Shown here: in pieces, positions 38,589-46,296 of the stretch
Layout: every line of letters starts with the position of its first letter
Position numbering within the stretch: position 1 is the stretch's first letter
From: CAZWCX01 sp964632945
GTDB taxonomy: Bacteria; Planctomycetota; MHYJ01; WSZJ01; CAZWCX01
DNA: 61,403 nucleotides
Assembly: GCA_964632945.1 (NCBI GenBank)
Contig: CAZWCX010000033.1
Coordinates: 1 to 61,403 of the forward strand
Direction: 5' to 3'
Notes under the pieces: generated by a model
Database searches by the model: none
Told to the model about the DNA's origin: nothing
What the model saw: the letters and a program-made list of their open reading frames with translations, nothing else
Made by a program: the position numbers and the translations under genes

Positions 38589-39398
38589 ATGGTCGAGGAA
38601 TCGAGGGCCGAGGCGGAGGCGGCGGGAGCGCCGGGAGGCGCGGGCGCCGATCGGTCCCCCCCCGCCCGTTCCGGTCCGCCATGGCGATCGTGGCTCGCGC
38701 GCGCGCTCGACCTCGTCTATCCGACCCGATGCCTCATCTGTGATCAGGACTTTGCCGCCGGAAGGTCGGCCGTGATCTGCGGCGCGTGCGAGGCCGGCCT
38801 CGTTCCGCTCCCCCCGCCGCTTTGCAGCCGCTGCGGCCAGAGCCTCGCTTCGGAGGGCCCGGGCGACCCGGTCTGTCTCAATTGCGCCGGGCGAACCCTG
38901 CCGTTCGAGTGGGCCGTTGCGTTTGGAGCGTACCAGGGGATCCTGCGCGAGGCGATCCATCGATTCAAGTTTCTCGAACTGGACCTCCTTGCGGGTCCGC
39001 TCGGGGAGCGACTGATCGGCGCCCTCGGCCGGCGGGGCGGGCCGATCCGCTGGGACGCAATCATTCCGATCCCCGCGTCCCGGGACTCCTGGTGGCTGCG
39101 GGCGCGAAATCCGGCCGAAATTCTGGCTCGCTCGCTGGGAATGCGACTCGCGATTCCCGTCCACACGCGTCTCTTGAGGAAAACGCGCGTGACGCCTCCA
39201 CAAAGTGCCCTCCCGCGGGCGGTGCGCTTGGCGAATCTGGTCGGATCGATGGAAGTGGATTCTGTAAAAGCGGTTACTGGAATGTCCTTGCTCATCGTGG
39301 ATGACATCCTGACCACGGGGGCGACCGCCACCGAGGCAGCACGCGCCTTGATGAAAGCGGGCGCCCGCCAGTGCCACGTGGCGACACTGGCTCGCTGA
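38589..39398 (+). CDS. comF: ComF family phosphoribosyltransferase-like protein
   Basis: 269 aa from the ATG at 38589. The first 35 residues are Ala/Pro/Gly-rich. Two zinc-finger pairs follow (CLICDQ...CGAC and CSRCGQ...CLNC), then a PRTase fold with the PRPP-binding LIVDDILTTGATATE. In transformable bacteria ComF drives internalised single-stranded DNA across the membrane; in many others the gene is kept without known competence. No other competence gene is here. A -10-like TACGAT lies at 38472-38477, divergent from the permease gene. Confidence 0.9.
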   Translation: MVEESRAEAEAAGAPGGAGADRSPPARSGPPWRSWLARALDLVYPTRCLICDQDFAAGRSAVICGACEAGLVPLPPPLCSRCGQSLASEGPGDPVCLNCAGRTLPFEWAVAFGAYQGILREAIHRFKFLELDLLAGPLGERLIGALGRRGGPIRWDAIIPIPASRDSWWLRARNPAEILARSLGMRLAIPVHTRLLRKTRVTPPQSALPRAVRLANLVGSMEVDSVKAVTGMSLLIVDDILTTGATATEAARALMKAGARQCHVATLAR

Positions 39399-39608
39399 AG
39401 ACTTCGCCGATGAATGCGTAAGTCCTATATTTAAGTGTTGTTATGAGGTGCGCTTCCGGTGGCACGGGCGCCCGTGGCGGGACGGATTTCCGCTCCGGAT
39501 GGCCTTTGCAGCGGTGAGGGCGGGCCGACATTCCATGAGAATGCCGCAACACCCGTAACGAGAAAGAGTAATGGATGAATCGGTGGCCAACGGATCGGTT
39601 CGGTTGGC

Positions 39609-39658
39609 GAAAATGCATAAACGCTGCATTTTCCCGCTCAAGTCGGTACCTTTTTTTT
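39609..39658 (+). terminator. Hairpin plus T-tract
   Basis: GAAAATGCA (39609-39617) pairs with TGCATTTTC (39625-39633); seven-base loop; T8 from 39651. The tract is 17 bp from the stem, too far for a classic intrinsic terminator, so this may be either a weak terminator or an operator. Confidence 0.3.
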
Positions 39659-39768
39659 CATGCTACAGTTTTGTTTGTTCTTAAGACACAACAATAATTA
39701 GCTTTACGTCCACAAAGCAAATTATTGGCCACCATCTGTTTTTTCTTGATTCGATTCGAGCCACGGCC

Positions 39769-39797
39769 TTGACACTGGAATAATCGGGGAGTATAAT
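39769..39797 (+). promoter_or_regulatory. Perfect sigma-70-type promoter
   Basis: TTGACA (39769-39774), exactly 17 bp, TATAAT (39792-39797): a full consensus match, expected to be among the strongest in the window. Transcription should start near 39804. Confidence 0.85.
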
Positions 39798-39803
39798 GTA
39801 TTT

Positions 39804-39937
39804 GTAATTGAGAAGCGTTGAGCGAAGGGATTTGAAATATTCGGAGGCCCACGGGCCTTCAAAAGAAAACCAGACACCCTCCTTATCCTAAGGGCCCTCA
39901 TCGAATTCCCATGGAATGCGGTGAGGGTTCTTTTTTT
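39804..39937 (+). ncRNA. Candidate small RNA or leader attenuator
   Basis: About 134 nt between the perfect promoter and the end of the terminator's U-tract. It has no open frame with a start and Shine-Dalgarno. Predicted elements: a hairpin GGAGGCC-CACG-GGCCTTC (39843-39860), a GAAGG at about 39825 that could instead pair with its CCTTC half, a CCTTA-TCC-TAAGG hairpin (39881-39893) whose last bases overlap the terminator's outer stem, and the terminator. These mutually exclusive pairings resemble a riboswitch or attenuator, and the RNA ends 36 bp before the next gene's ATG (39974). No known riboswitch class was recognised. Confidence 0.5.
39890..39937 (+). terminator. Intrinsic terminator of the candidate RNA
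   Basis: A hairpin of CCCTCATCG (39895-39903) with CGGTGAGGG (39919-39927), one A-G mismatch, then ATTCC-CAT-GGAAT, followed by TTC and seven T (39931-39937). AAGGG before the stem can add five more pairs with the T-rich 3' side. A classic rho-independent terminator. Confidence 0.85.
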
Positions 39938-39973
39938 CGGCCAGTTTTCGGTCCCCCCGGGGGTCTTGCGGGC

Positions 39974-41215
39974 ATGATCGTGTCGCCGCTACCCCCCCGA
40001 GTCCCACCCCCGGCTCCCCTGGATGCCCCCAGGACCTTCCGATGCTTCGCCCGGTGGCATGGTTCCTGGCTGCTCGGGAAGTCGGAAGAGACTGCAAGAG
40101 AAGCGGTTGTGTCCGTGTTGCCGCGAATTCCTGCGCTCCTGGCCGCCCAACCGATCGCCCCGCTCGTGCATGCGGTGCTTGAGGAGACGGATGCCGCCAG
40201 GCGCTGGCCCTGCGAGTGGCGGGAGCATCTGGAGCAGGCCTATTACCAGCAAGCCGCCCGCAACACGATGCTCCTCGCCCGCTATTCTCGGATTTCTGCG
40301 GTGCTCCGGTCCTCCGGAATCCCCCATATGCCCCTCAAGGGCGTCGACATGATTCGCAACGTCTACAGGAACATGGCGTTGCGAGGAATGATGGACATCG
40401 ATATCCTCGTGCGGCCCGCGCAAGCGGTGGAGGCGGCCAGGATCGTATGCGCCCTCGGATACTCTCCCCTGCGGACGGGTGGCATGCCCGCGGTGCCGAC
40501 CCCGTCCCCCTATCTGAACTCACGCTACCTGGTTCCGGAGGACGGAGGGGTGCCGGTCCATCTCCACTGGCACCTTCTGAACACGTCGGTCCCCCGCTTG
40601 CGCCCCCTGGAGGCCATCGACATGGAGCGGGTCTGGAGTCGATCGTCTTCGTGCGCGGGTCCCCTGTCCCGCACGCTGCACCCGATGGATCGCTTTCTGC
40701 ACCTTTGTGATCATGCGCTCAAGCACAGTTTTTGTTCGCTGGCGCAGTGGGTGGATCTGGGCTTGCTGGTGCAGGGAGGGGGGCAGGCCCGCCCTGGGGT
40801 GGGGGTCCGGCTCGAATCGGCGGTCGAGGAGGCGAGAGCGACCGGCCGGGAGACCGGCGTCGCCTTCGCGCTCCGCTATCTGGCGGACGTGATGGGGCTG
40901 CCGATTCCGGCTGAGGTTCGCCACCCGTTGCGCAGGGTTCCGCAGGGTCCCCTGGAGCGATACTTCGACCGGCGGGTCTGTGCGGGAACCAGCCGCGAGG
41001 GTCTTTGCGTGCTCGTCTACCTGGCGGAGGAGCCGAACTGGCGAAGTCGTCTGCGGTTCCTGTGGCGATCGTTGGCGCCGCCGCCGGACGCACTCGCCGC
41101 CATCGACCTTCCGCCGTCGGGACGGACGATCGGCTGGAGGGATTACGGGGCGCGCCTGGGCTCGGCGTTTCGGCTGGCGGCCCGGCTGGCGCGGGAAGAG
41201 GCGGGCGACCGGTGA
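39974..41215 (+). CDS. Nucleotidyltransferase family protein (NTP_transf_5 type)
   Basis: 413 aa from the ATG at 39974; the frame extends to an ATG at 39911 that lies within the terminator loop, so 39974 is preferred. The motif PLKGVDMIRNVYRNMALRGMMDIDILV is the nucleotidyltransferase core of the NTP_transf_5 family (LKG then DxDxLV), and HWHLLNTSVP and a helical C-terminus follow. The family's substrates are not well established; members occur in polysaccharide, lasso-peptide and phage-related clusters. It is preceded by the promoter and terminator unit and convergent with the NtrC-type regulator, 16 bp away. Without adjacent pathway genes its role stays open. Confidence 0.82.
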   Translation: MIVSPLPPRVPPPAPLDAPRTFRCFARWHGSWLLGKSEETAREAVVSVLPRIPALLAAQPIAPLVHAVLEETDAARRWPCEWREHLEQAYYQQAARNTMLLARYSRISAVLRSSGIPHMPLKGVDMIRNVYRNMALRGMMDIDILVRPAQAVEAARIVCALGYSPLRTGGMPAVPTPSPYLNSRYLVPEDGGVPVHLHWHLLNTSVPRLRPLEAIDMERVWSRSSSCAGPLSRTLHPMDRFLHLCDHALKHSFCSLAQWVDLGLLVQGGGQARPGVGVRLESAVEEARATGRETGVAFALRYLADVMGLPIPAEVRHPLRRVPQGPLERYFDRRVCAGTSREGLCVLVYLAEEPNWRSRLRFLWRSLAPPPDALAAIDLPPSGRTIGWRDYGARLGSAFRLAARLAREEAGDR

Positions 41216-41231
41216 CCGGACGCGGTGCGCG

Positions 41232-42587
41232 CTACTTCAATCCGTACTTCTCCAGCCGCTTGTACAGCCCGCTGCGTGGCATGCCGATCTCATCCGCCGT
41301 GCGGGAGATGTTCCAGTCGTTGGCCTTGAGCTTGGCGGAGAGGAACATCTTCTCGGACGTGTCGCGGAATTCCTCATACGTCTTGCATTGAACGAACGGA
41401 TCTTGCATCGCCGCGGCCGGTCCGGCGGGCGGCTGCAGGACGCGTCCGACATCCGCCTCCCCCACTTCCGGGGCATCCACGAGGATCGCCAATCTCTCCA
41501 TGACGTTCTTGAGTTCGCGCACGTTGCCCGGCCAGGCGTGACGCTTGAGGCGTTCCACCGCGCCGGTGGAAAGCTTGCGGTCCTCGAGATGGTTGCGACG
41601 GCAGGCCTCGACCAGGAAGTGTCCGGCGAGCAACGCGACGTCTTCGCCGCGGTCCCGCAGCGGCGGGACCTGGATCGGAAAGACGTTCAGCCGGTAGAAG
41701 AGGTCTTCGCGGAAGGACTTTTCCGCCACCATCGAGGTCAGGTCGCGGTTCGTGGCCGCGACCACGCGAACGTCGATCTCGATGTTCTGGTCGCCGCCGA
41801 CGCGCCGGACGACGCCCTGTTCGAGGGCCCGCAGCACCTTGGCCTGCGCGGCGGGCGGGAGGTCGCCGACTTCGTCCAGGAAGAGCGTGCCGCCGTGCGC
41901 GTTCTCGAAGCGGCCGGCCCGCTTCCCCTTGGCGCCGGTGAACGCCCCCTCCTCGTGTCCGAACAGTTCGCTTTCGATCAGTTCCCCCGGCAGCGCGGCG
42001 CAGTTGAGGTCGACGAACGGGCGACTTGCCCGCGGGCTGAGTTCGTGCACCAGCCTCGCCACCCGCTCCTTGCCCGTGCCGTTTTCCCCGGTGATCAGCA
42101 CGCGAGCGTCCGTGGGCGCCACCCGCTGGATCAGTTCGCGCACCTTCACCAACGGCGCGCTCTCCCCTTTCAGATCGGTGGATTGCAGGAGACGGCGCTT
42201 CAGATCGTGGTTCTCGCGGCGCAAGTCGAGGTGTTCCGCCGCGCGCTTCACCGCCCCGAGCACGCGATCGAGGTCCAGCGGCTTCTCGAGGCAGTCGTAC
42301 GCGCCTCGTTTCGTCGCTTCATGTCCGGTTTCGAACGATCCGTGGGCGGAGATCATGATCACCAGTGCGTCGGGATCCCGCTCGCGCAGCTTCTCCAGCA
42401 CTTCGAGGCCGTCCATCCCGGGCATTTTGATGTCCAGGAAGATCAGGTCGACGGTCTCCCGCTCCAGCAAGGCCAGCGCGGCCCCACCGTTTTCCGCGGT
42501 CAGGACCGCATGCTTCTGCCGGCTCAGGATGCCCTTCAGGCTGTCGCGAATTGGCGGTTCGTCGTCCACGACCAGGATGCGCGTCAT
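41232..42587 (-). CDS. NtrC-family sigma-54-dependent response regulator
   Basis: 451 aa. Receiver domain with acidic pair D8/D9, phosphoacceptor D52 in LIFLDIKMPG and Lys in CLEKPL. AAA+ domain with Walker A GENGTGKE, Walker B LFLDEVGD, and the sigma-54 contact motif GAFTGA (GHEEGAFTGAKGK). The C-terminal Fis-type HTH ends in NISRTADEIGMPRSGLYKRLEKYG. The organism therefore uses sigma-54. The cognate kinase is not adjacent. A promoter-like TTGCGC-N17-TACAGT lies at 42622-42650 on the minus strand. The start MTRILVVDDE is standard. Confidence 0.95.
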   Translation of the reverse strand: MTRILVVDDEPPIRDSLKGILSRQKHAVLTAENGGAALALLERETVDLIFLDIKMPGMDGLEVLEKLRERDPDALVIMISAHGSFETGHEATKRGAYDCLEKPLDLDRVLGAVKRAAEHLDLRRENHDLKRRLLQSTDLKGESAPLVKVRELIQRVAPTDARVLITGENGTGKERVARLVHELSPRASRPFVDLNCAALPGELIESELFGHEEGAFTGAKGKRAGRFENAHGGTLFLDEVGDLPPAAQAKVLRALEQGVVRRVGGDQNIEIDVRVVAATNRDLTSMVAEKSFREDLFYRLNVFPIQVPPLRDRGEDVALLAGHFLVEACRRNHLEDRKLSTGAVERLKRHAWPGNVRELKNVMERLAILVDAPEVGEADVGRVLQPPAGPAAAMQDPFVQCKTYEEFRDTSEKMFLSAKLKANDWNISRTADEIGMPRSGLYKRLEKYGLK

Positions 42588-42621
42588 CGGTCCTCTCCCC
42601 TAGCGGGTGGGTCGGGCGTCG

Positions 42622-42650
42622 ACTGTAGCATCGCCGCCCCCCCGGCGCAA
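42622..42650 (-). promoter_or_regulatory. Promoter of the NtrC-type regulator
   Basis: Minus strand TTGCGC (42650-42645), 17 bp, TACAGT (42627-42622), 35 bp before the ATG at 42587. It is divergent from the dcd promoter. Confidence 0.45.
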
Positions 42651-42664
42651 CGGGTTCAATCCCC

Positions 42665-42694
42665 TTGACACTCTTTCCGACGCCTCCCTATAAT
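42665..42694 (+). promoter_or_regulatory. dcd promoter
   Basis: TTGACA (42665-42670), 18 bp, TATAAT (42689-42694); both hexamers are consensus. The expected start near 42701 leaves a leader of about 93 nt. Confidence 0.8.
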
Positions 42695-42793
42695 CAAGCG
42701 CGAAGTAGGGTTCCGCGCGAGGACCGCAGTGCGTCCGCGCCGGGGACCTGCTCCCTTCCTGCCGATCCCTCCCGCCGTCTCGAAAGGACGTGA

Positions 42794-43348
42794 ATGAGCA
42801 TCAAGAGCGACCGGTGGATCCGACGCATGGCTTTGGAACACGGACTGATTCAGCCGTTCGTTGAGACGCAGGTGCGGAACTCGGTGATCAGCTACGGGCT
42901 GTCCTCCTACGGCTACGACATTCGCGTGGCGGACGAGTTCAAGATTTTCACGAACATCAGTTCCACCATCGTGGATCCGAAATTGTTCGACCCGCGCTCG
43001 TTCGTCGACGTCAAGGCCGAGACGTGCATCATTCCGCCGAACTCCTTCGCCCTCGCGCGCACGGTGGAGTACTTCAAGATCCCGCGCAACATCCTGACGA
43101 TCTGCGTCGGGAAGTCCACCTATGCCCGCTGCGGGATCATCGTCAACGTCACGCCGTTCGAGCCCGAGTGGGAGGGAACCGCGACCCTGGAAATTTCGAA
43201 CACGACGCCTCTGCCGGCCAAGATCTACGCCAACGAAGGCATCGCCCAGGTGTTGTTCTTCGAGGGCGACGAGGCGTGCGCGATTTCCTACGCGGACAAG
43301 AAGGGCAAGTATCAGGCACAGCGTGAGGTCACGCTTCCCAAGGTTTAG
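42794..43348 (+). CDS. dcd: dCTP deaminase
   Basis: 184 aa, a homotrimeric enzyme converting dCTP to dUTP for thymidylate synthesis. Seen: the N-terminal helix MSIKSDRWIRRMA, SYGLSSYGYDIRV, PNSFALARTVEYFKIP, the nucleotide site CVGKSTYARCGI, NVTPFEPEWEG with the catalytic Glu, and LEISNTTPLPAKIYANEGIAQVLFFEGD. Near-complete match to the family over its whole length. A strong promoter precedes it. A PilZ- or kinase-type partner is not nearby; the following genes are signalling proteins on the same strand. Confidence 0.96.
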   Translation: MSIKSDRWIRRMALEHGLIQPFVETQVRNSVISYGLSSYGYDIRVADEFKIFTNISSTIVDPKLFDPRSFVDVKAETCIIPPNSFALARTVEYFKIPRNILTICVGKSTYARCGIIVNVTPFEPEWEGTATLEISNTTPLPAKIYANEGIAQVLFFEGDEACAISYADKKGKYQAQREVTLPKV

Positions 43349-43376
43349 ATTCGTTCGGCGTGACGGGGGGTCGGGG

Positions 43377-43703
43377 ATGGCGACGCTTCGCGACGTGGCC
43401 AAGGCCGTCGGGATGGACGTTCACTTCGTCCGCGAAATCCTCAAGGAAAACGAGCAGCTCAAGGCGACGAAGTCCGACCAGGACCGGGTCTTCAATGCCG
43501 CGCGGCGGCTCGGCTACGATCTGAAGCGGCTGCGCATCGCCAAGCGCATGCACTGGCGTAAGCAGACGATCCAGGAACTGATCGAGAACATCGAAAAGAA
43601 CGGCTCCTGGGATCGCGGGGAAATCCTGAAGTACATGCGCCACAGCATCGACTTCGTGGATCGGGTGCACAAGAAGGCCTTCACGGAAGAGTTCGGCGGC
43701 TGA
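43377..43703 (+). CDS. Stand-alone LacI-type HTH protein
   Basis: 108 aa. Residues 1-55 match a LacI/GalR DNA-binding domain: TLRDVAKAVGMDVHFVREIL then DRVFNAARRLGYD, including the hinge-like region. The sugar-binding domain that normally follows (about 270 aa) is absent; instead comes a helical, charged 50-residue tail (WRKQTIQELIENIEKN). The ATG at 43377 is preceded by GGGG. The nearest genes are a nucleotide enzyme upstream and a STAS protein downstream. It may bind DNA as a dimer through the tail or act as a co-regulator. Length is far below a LacI protein. Confidence 0.75.
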   Translation: MATLRDVAKAVGMDVHFVREILKENEQLKATKSDQDRVFNAARRLGYDLKRLRIAKRMHWRKQTIQELIENIEKNGSWDRGEILKYMRHSIDFVDRVHKKAFTEEFGG

Positions 43704-43756
43704 CGCCGGGGATCCAGGTTCGGGCGAGCGCGGCCGCCATTTGGATCGGGAAGTTC

Positions 43757-44119
43757 ATGTCCGATCTCGAAGTCACCAAGACGGCTTTGCCGGGCAAGGC
43801 CATCTACCTCAAGCTGACCGGCAGCATCGACAGCTATACCGTCTCCAAGCTCGACCGCACACTCGAACAACTCTTTCGCCAGAAACGGTTCTACCTCTTG
43901 ATCGACCTGGCCGCCGTCGACTATATCTCCTCCGCCGGACTCGGCGTTCTCATCGGCGCCCTCCAGCGCGTGGACTTCGAGCGCGGCCGGCTCATCCTGG
44001 TCAATCCCAGCCGCGAAGTCATGGAGGTGTTCGAAAACGTCGGCCTGCAGGGCGTGTTCACTTTCGTGGACACGGTCGAGAAGGGGCAGACGATCATCTC
44101 CGAGGCCAGCTCGCTGTGA
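43757..44119 (+). CDS. STAS-domain anti-anti-sigma factor
   Basis: 120 aa SpoIIAA/RsbV-like protein: the full STAS fold with the phosphorylatable Ser in DYISSAGLGVLIGA (S58, matching SpoIIAA Ser58). Such proteins bind and sequester a switch kinase (RsbW or SpoIIAB type) when unphosphorylated. The fused phosphatase-kinase protein at 46994, 3 kb downstream, is the obvious functional partner in this window. The lipoprotein gene starts inside its stop codon (GTGA), coupling them translationally. Confidence 0.92.
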   Translation: MSDLEVTKTALPGKAIYLKLTGSIDSYTVSKLDRTLEQLFRQKRFYLLIDLAAVDYISSAGLGVLIGALQRVDFERGRLILVNPSREVMEVFENVGLQGVFTFVDTVEKGQTIISEASSL

Positions 44120-44712
44120 GGACCGGCGTCCTCTCCCTCCTCCTGCTCGTCCTCGTGCCGGCGGGTTGCGCCCACAAGGACCTGCTCATCACCGGGGTCG
44201 ATCGCACCCGCTATCCAGAGGCCGCGTCGGCCCGCGAGGCCTTCGAGCAGTACCGGGAGTTCATGCGCGCGGAGAACTTCCAGGCGGCGTACCGGCTCTT
44301 GAGCCAGGAGAGCCGCGACCGGTACGGCTGGATCGAATACAAGCTGACGTTCCAAAAGACCCGCTTCGGTTCGATGCTGCGCTACCTCTACACCGAGTGG
44401 GACGTGAAGGGGGTGAAACTCGCTCCGGACGGCGAGCGGGCGGAGGTGGTCCTGACCCACTACTTGATCCCCGATCACGACAAGCCGGTGGTGATGGTGA
44501 AGGAGGACTTCGAGGGCCGGCGGGTCTGGCGAGTCCTGTTCCGGTTGTCCGACACGATCGGGATGCCGGAGGCGGACGAGCGGATGCTCTTCCCGGAATC
44601 GTTCGGGGGCGGCGGGTCTTCCGCGTCGGCGGGACGCACCGGCGGCGGCGCACCCGCGGCGCACGGGGTCCCCGAATTCGGCGGCCGCGGGCCGGCCCGT
44701 CGACCGCGCTGA
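44116..44712 (+). CDS. Lipoprotein, paralog A
   Basis: 198 aa from a GTG overlapping the STAS stop; the frame extends upstream but only as an alternative-frame reading of the STAS gene. The signal peptide VRTGVLSLLLLVLVPAGC ends in a lipobox (PAGC). The mature part is alpha/beta with REAFEQYREFMRAENF, LLSQESRDRYGWIEYKLTFQ and KTRFGSMLRY, closing with a Gly/Ser/Ala-rich tail. It shares these segments with the convergent gene at 44717. The fold resembles NTF2-like or DUF4440 proteins, but I cannot confirm this. Membrane-associated in the periplasm. Confidence 0.8.
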   Translation: MRTGVLSLLLLVLVPAGCAHKDLLITGVDRTRYPEAASAREAFEQYREFMRAENFQAAYRLLSQESRDRYGWIEYKLTFQKTRFGSMLRYLYTEWDVKGVKLAPDGERAEVVLTHYLIPDHDKPVVMVKEDFEGRRVWRVLFRLSDTIGMPEADERMLFPESFGGGGSSASAGRTGGGAPAAHGVPEFGGRGPARRPR

Positions 44713-44716
44713 CCGA

Positions 44717-45382
44717 TCAGCGACGATCGGGCCGCCGTTCGATCCTTGCGGAGGGCGCGTGGTCGGCGTCCCCCGGAGACGCGCGCGGTCTCGGCGCCGG
44801 CGGGGGCCCCTCCCCCGCGCGGTCGTCTTCCCCGAACTCCGGGGGCATGAAGCGCTCCGGAAACAGGAACCGCTCGTCGAACTCCGGCATGTCGAGGGCC
44901 TGCGCGATCGTCAGGCGCACCTTCCAGTCCCCGCCCTCGAGGCTCATGCCGAAGGCCTTGGCGTACCCCGGGGCGGTCGGGTGCTCGAGCGTGACGATGG
45001 CCTGGACGAGGTCCGGTTCGACCCGATAGTCGCGCACCCGCCAGTTCAGCATCAGGTGGCGGAACAGCTTCCCGAACCTCGTCTTCTTGAACATGTCGTC
45101 GAATTCCCACAGCTCGTAGCGCGCCTGCGTGTCGCGCGAGAGCAGGGCGAACATGGCCTCGTAGTTCTCCGCCCGGAGGGCCTCGCTGAACCGGCGGAAC
45201 GCCTCCGCCGGCGAAGTGGTGGCGGGAGGATCGGGGATCCGACCGGGTGGACGCGGACCGAAGGTGCACCCCGCCGCCACCAGGAGAAGCAGGCCGGTCA
45301 GCCAGAACCGCACCGGCACGCCCGGTCTGTCCGCCCGCCCCGGTCGGGGGGGCGAGGCCGCACGCGAGTTCGGGGAACTCAT
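44717..45382 (-). CDS. Lipoprotein, paralog B
   Basis: 221 aa, convergent with paralog A and separated by 4 bp. Lipobox AAGC after a hydrophobic segment (RFWLTGLLLLVAAGC) preceded by an Arg/Pro-rich N-tail. AEAFRRFSEALRAENYEAMF, LLSRDTQARYELWEFDD and KKTRFGKLFRHLML align with paralog A, as does the C-terminal MPEFDERFLFPERF (A: MPEADERMLFPESF). The C-terminus is Pro/Arg-rich. The shared sequence implies tandem inverted duplication. Function is unknown. It is followed by parA on the same strand, ending 6 bp past the parA stop. Confidence 0.8.
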   Translation of the reverse strand: MSSPNSRAASPPRPGRADRPGVPVRFWLTGLLLLVAAGCTFGPRPPGRIPDPPATTSPAEAFRRFSEALRAENYEAMFALLSRDTQARYELWEFDDMFKKTRFGKLFRHLMLNWRVRDYRVEPDLVQAIVTLEHPTAPGYAKAFGMSLEGGDWKVRLTIAQALDMPEFDERFLFPERFMPPEFGEDDRAGEGPPPAPRPRASPGDADHAPSARIERRPDRR

Positions 45383-45388
45383 GGCCGT

Positions 45389-46255
45389 CTAGTCCGGCGT
45401 CGGGGGCGTCGTGCCCGGGGTGGCGGCGCCCCGCGAGGGTGCCTCGCTGGGGGCGGGCACCGCGTCTTCCCGGGAGACCTCCTCGGCGCCGTCGGAGGCC
45501 TCTTCCCGCACGCCCGACACCTCCTTGGCCAGGGCGAGATAGTCCTCGGCCCCGGCGCTCTCCGGCGCATAGTCGAAGATCGTCTGCCCGTGGCTGGGCG
45601 CTTCCGCCAGGCGGACGTTCGTGCGGATCCGGGCGCGGAAGACCCGATCCTTGAAGTGACGTCCGATCTCCGCGACCACCTCCTTCGACAGGCTGGTGCG
45701 CGCATCATACATGCACGCCACGACGCCCGAGATCCGCAGCGCGGGGTGGATCCGGCGTTGCACCAACTCGATCGTCTTCATCAGGAGGGAGATGCCATGC
45801 AACGCGAAGTACTCGCACTGCAGCGGGATGAACACTTCATCCACGAAGGCCAGTGCGTTGACGTTCAGCAGCCCCAGGGAGGGCGGACAGTCGACCAGGA
45901 CGTATTCGTACCCGGATAGCCCGGAGAGCGCATCGCGGAGCGCCAACTCCCGTCCGATCACCGAATTGAGTTCGACTTCCGCTCCCGCCAGGTCGATCGA
46001 CGACGGCAGCAGATCGAGGTGGGCGGAGACATGAAGCGTCGCTGCCTCCGGCTTGGCTTCGCCGCGCAGGACGTCATAGACGGTGAGGCGGGGTTCGTTG
46101 ACGTTGATGCCGAAGCTGATCGTGGCGTTGGCCTGCGGATCGAAGTCGATGAGGAGGACCTTGCGTCCGAGGCGTGCGAGGCCGGCGGCCAGGTTTGCGG
46201 CGGTCGTCGTCTTCCCCACCCCGCCCTTCTGGTTCACCAGCGCGATCTTGCGCAT
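45389..46255 (-). CDS. parA: ParA/Soj-type partition ATPase
   Basis: 288 aa from the ATG at 46255 (MRKIALVNQKGGVGKTTT, deviant Walker A with the signature Lys). Also IDFDPQANAT (A'), VDCPPSLGLLNV and switch II SLSK. ParA ATPases position chromosomes or protein cargo on the nucleoid. No parB or parS is adjacent, and the C-terminus has an extra 45-residue Ala/Pro/Glu-rich tail, so it may be an orphan positioning a protein cluster. A promoter lies at 46297-46326. It is transcribed toward lipoprotein B. Confidence 0.9.
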   Translation of the reverse strand: MRKIALVNQKGGVGKTTTAANLAAGLARLGRKVLLIDFDPQANATISFGINVNEPRLTVYDVLRGEAKPEAATLHVSAHLDLLPSSIDLAGAEVELNSVIGRELALRDALSGLSGYEYVLVDCPPSLGLLNVNALAFVDEVFIPLQCEYFALHGISLLMKTIELVQRRIHPALRISGVVACMYDARTSLSKEVVAEIGRHFKDRVFRARIRTNVRLAEAPSHGQTIFDYAPESAGAEDYLALAKEVSGVREEASDGAEEVSREDAVPAPSEAPSRGAATPGTTPPTPD

Positions 46256-46296
46256 GACGCGTCCGGTCCACAAAGGGGGGTGTGAGCGATCGTCGG

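Larger units (their letters stand above)
39399..39973. other. AT-richer intergenic island
   Basis: 575 bp between comF and the nucleotidyltransferase gene, clearly richer in A/T than the rest of the window, especially 39600-39850. It contains a 9-bp inverted repeat GAAAATGCA-N7-TGCATTTTC (39609-39633) followed by a T8 tract at 39651, a perfect promoter (39769-39797) and an intrinsic terminator (39890-39937). Frames of 60-108 codons exist here on the minus strand but lack Shine-Dalgarno sites and domains. The region may be horizontally acquired or a regulatory locus. Confidence 0.6.

Noticed and set aside
39441..39852. Short minus-strand frames in the AT-richer island (64-66 codons)
   Set aside because: No ribosome site or domain; open only because of base composition.
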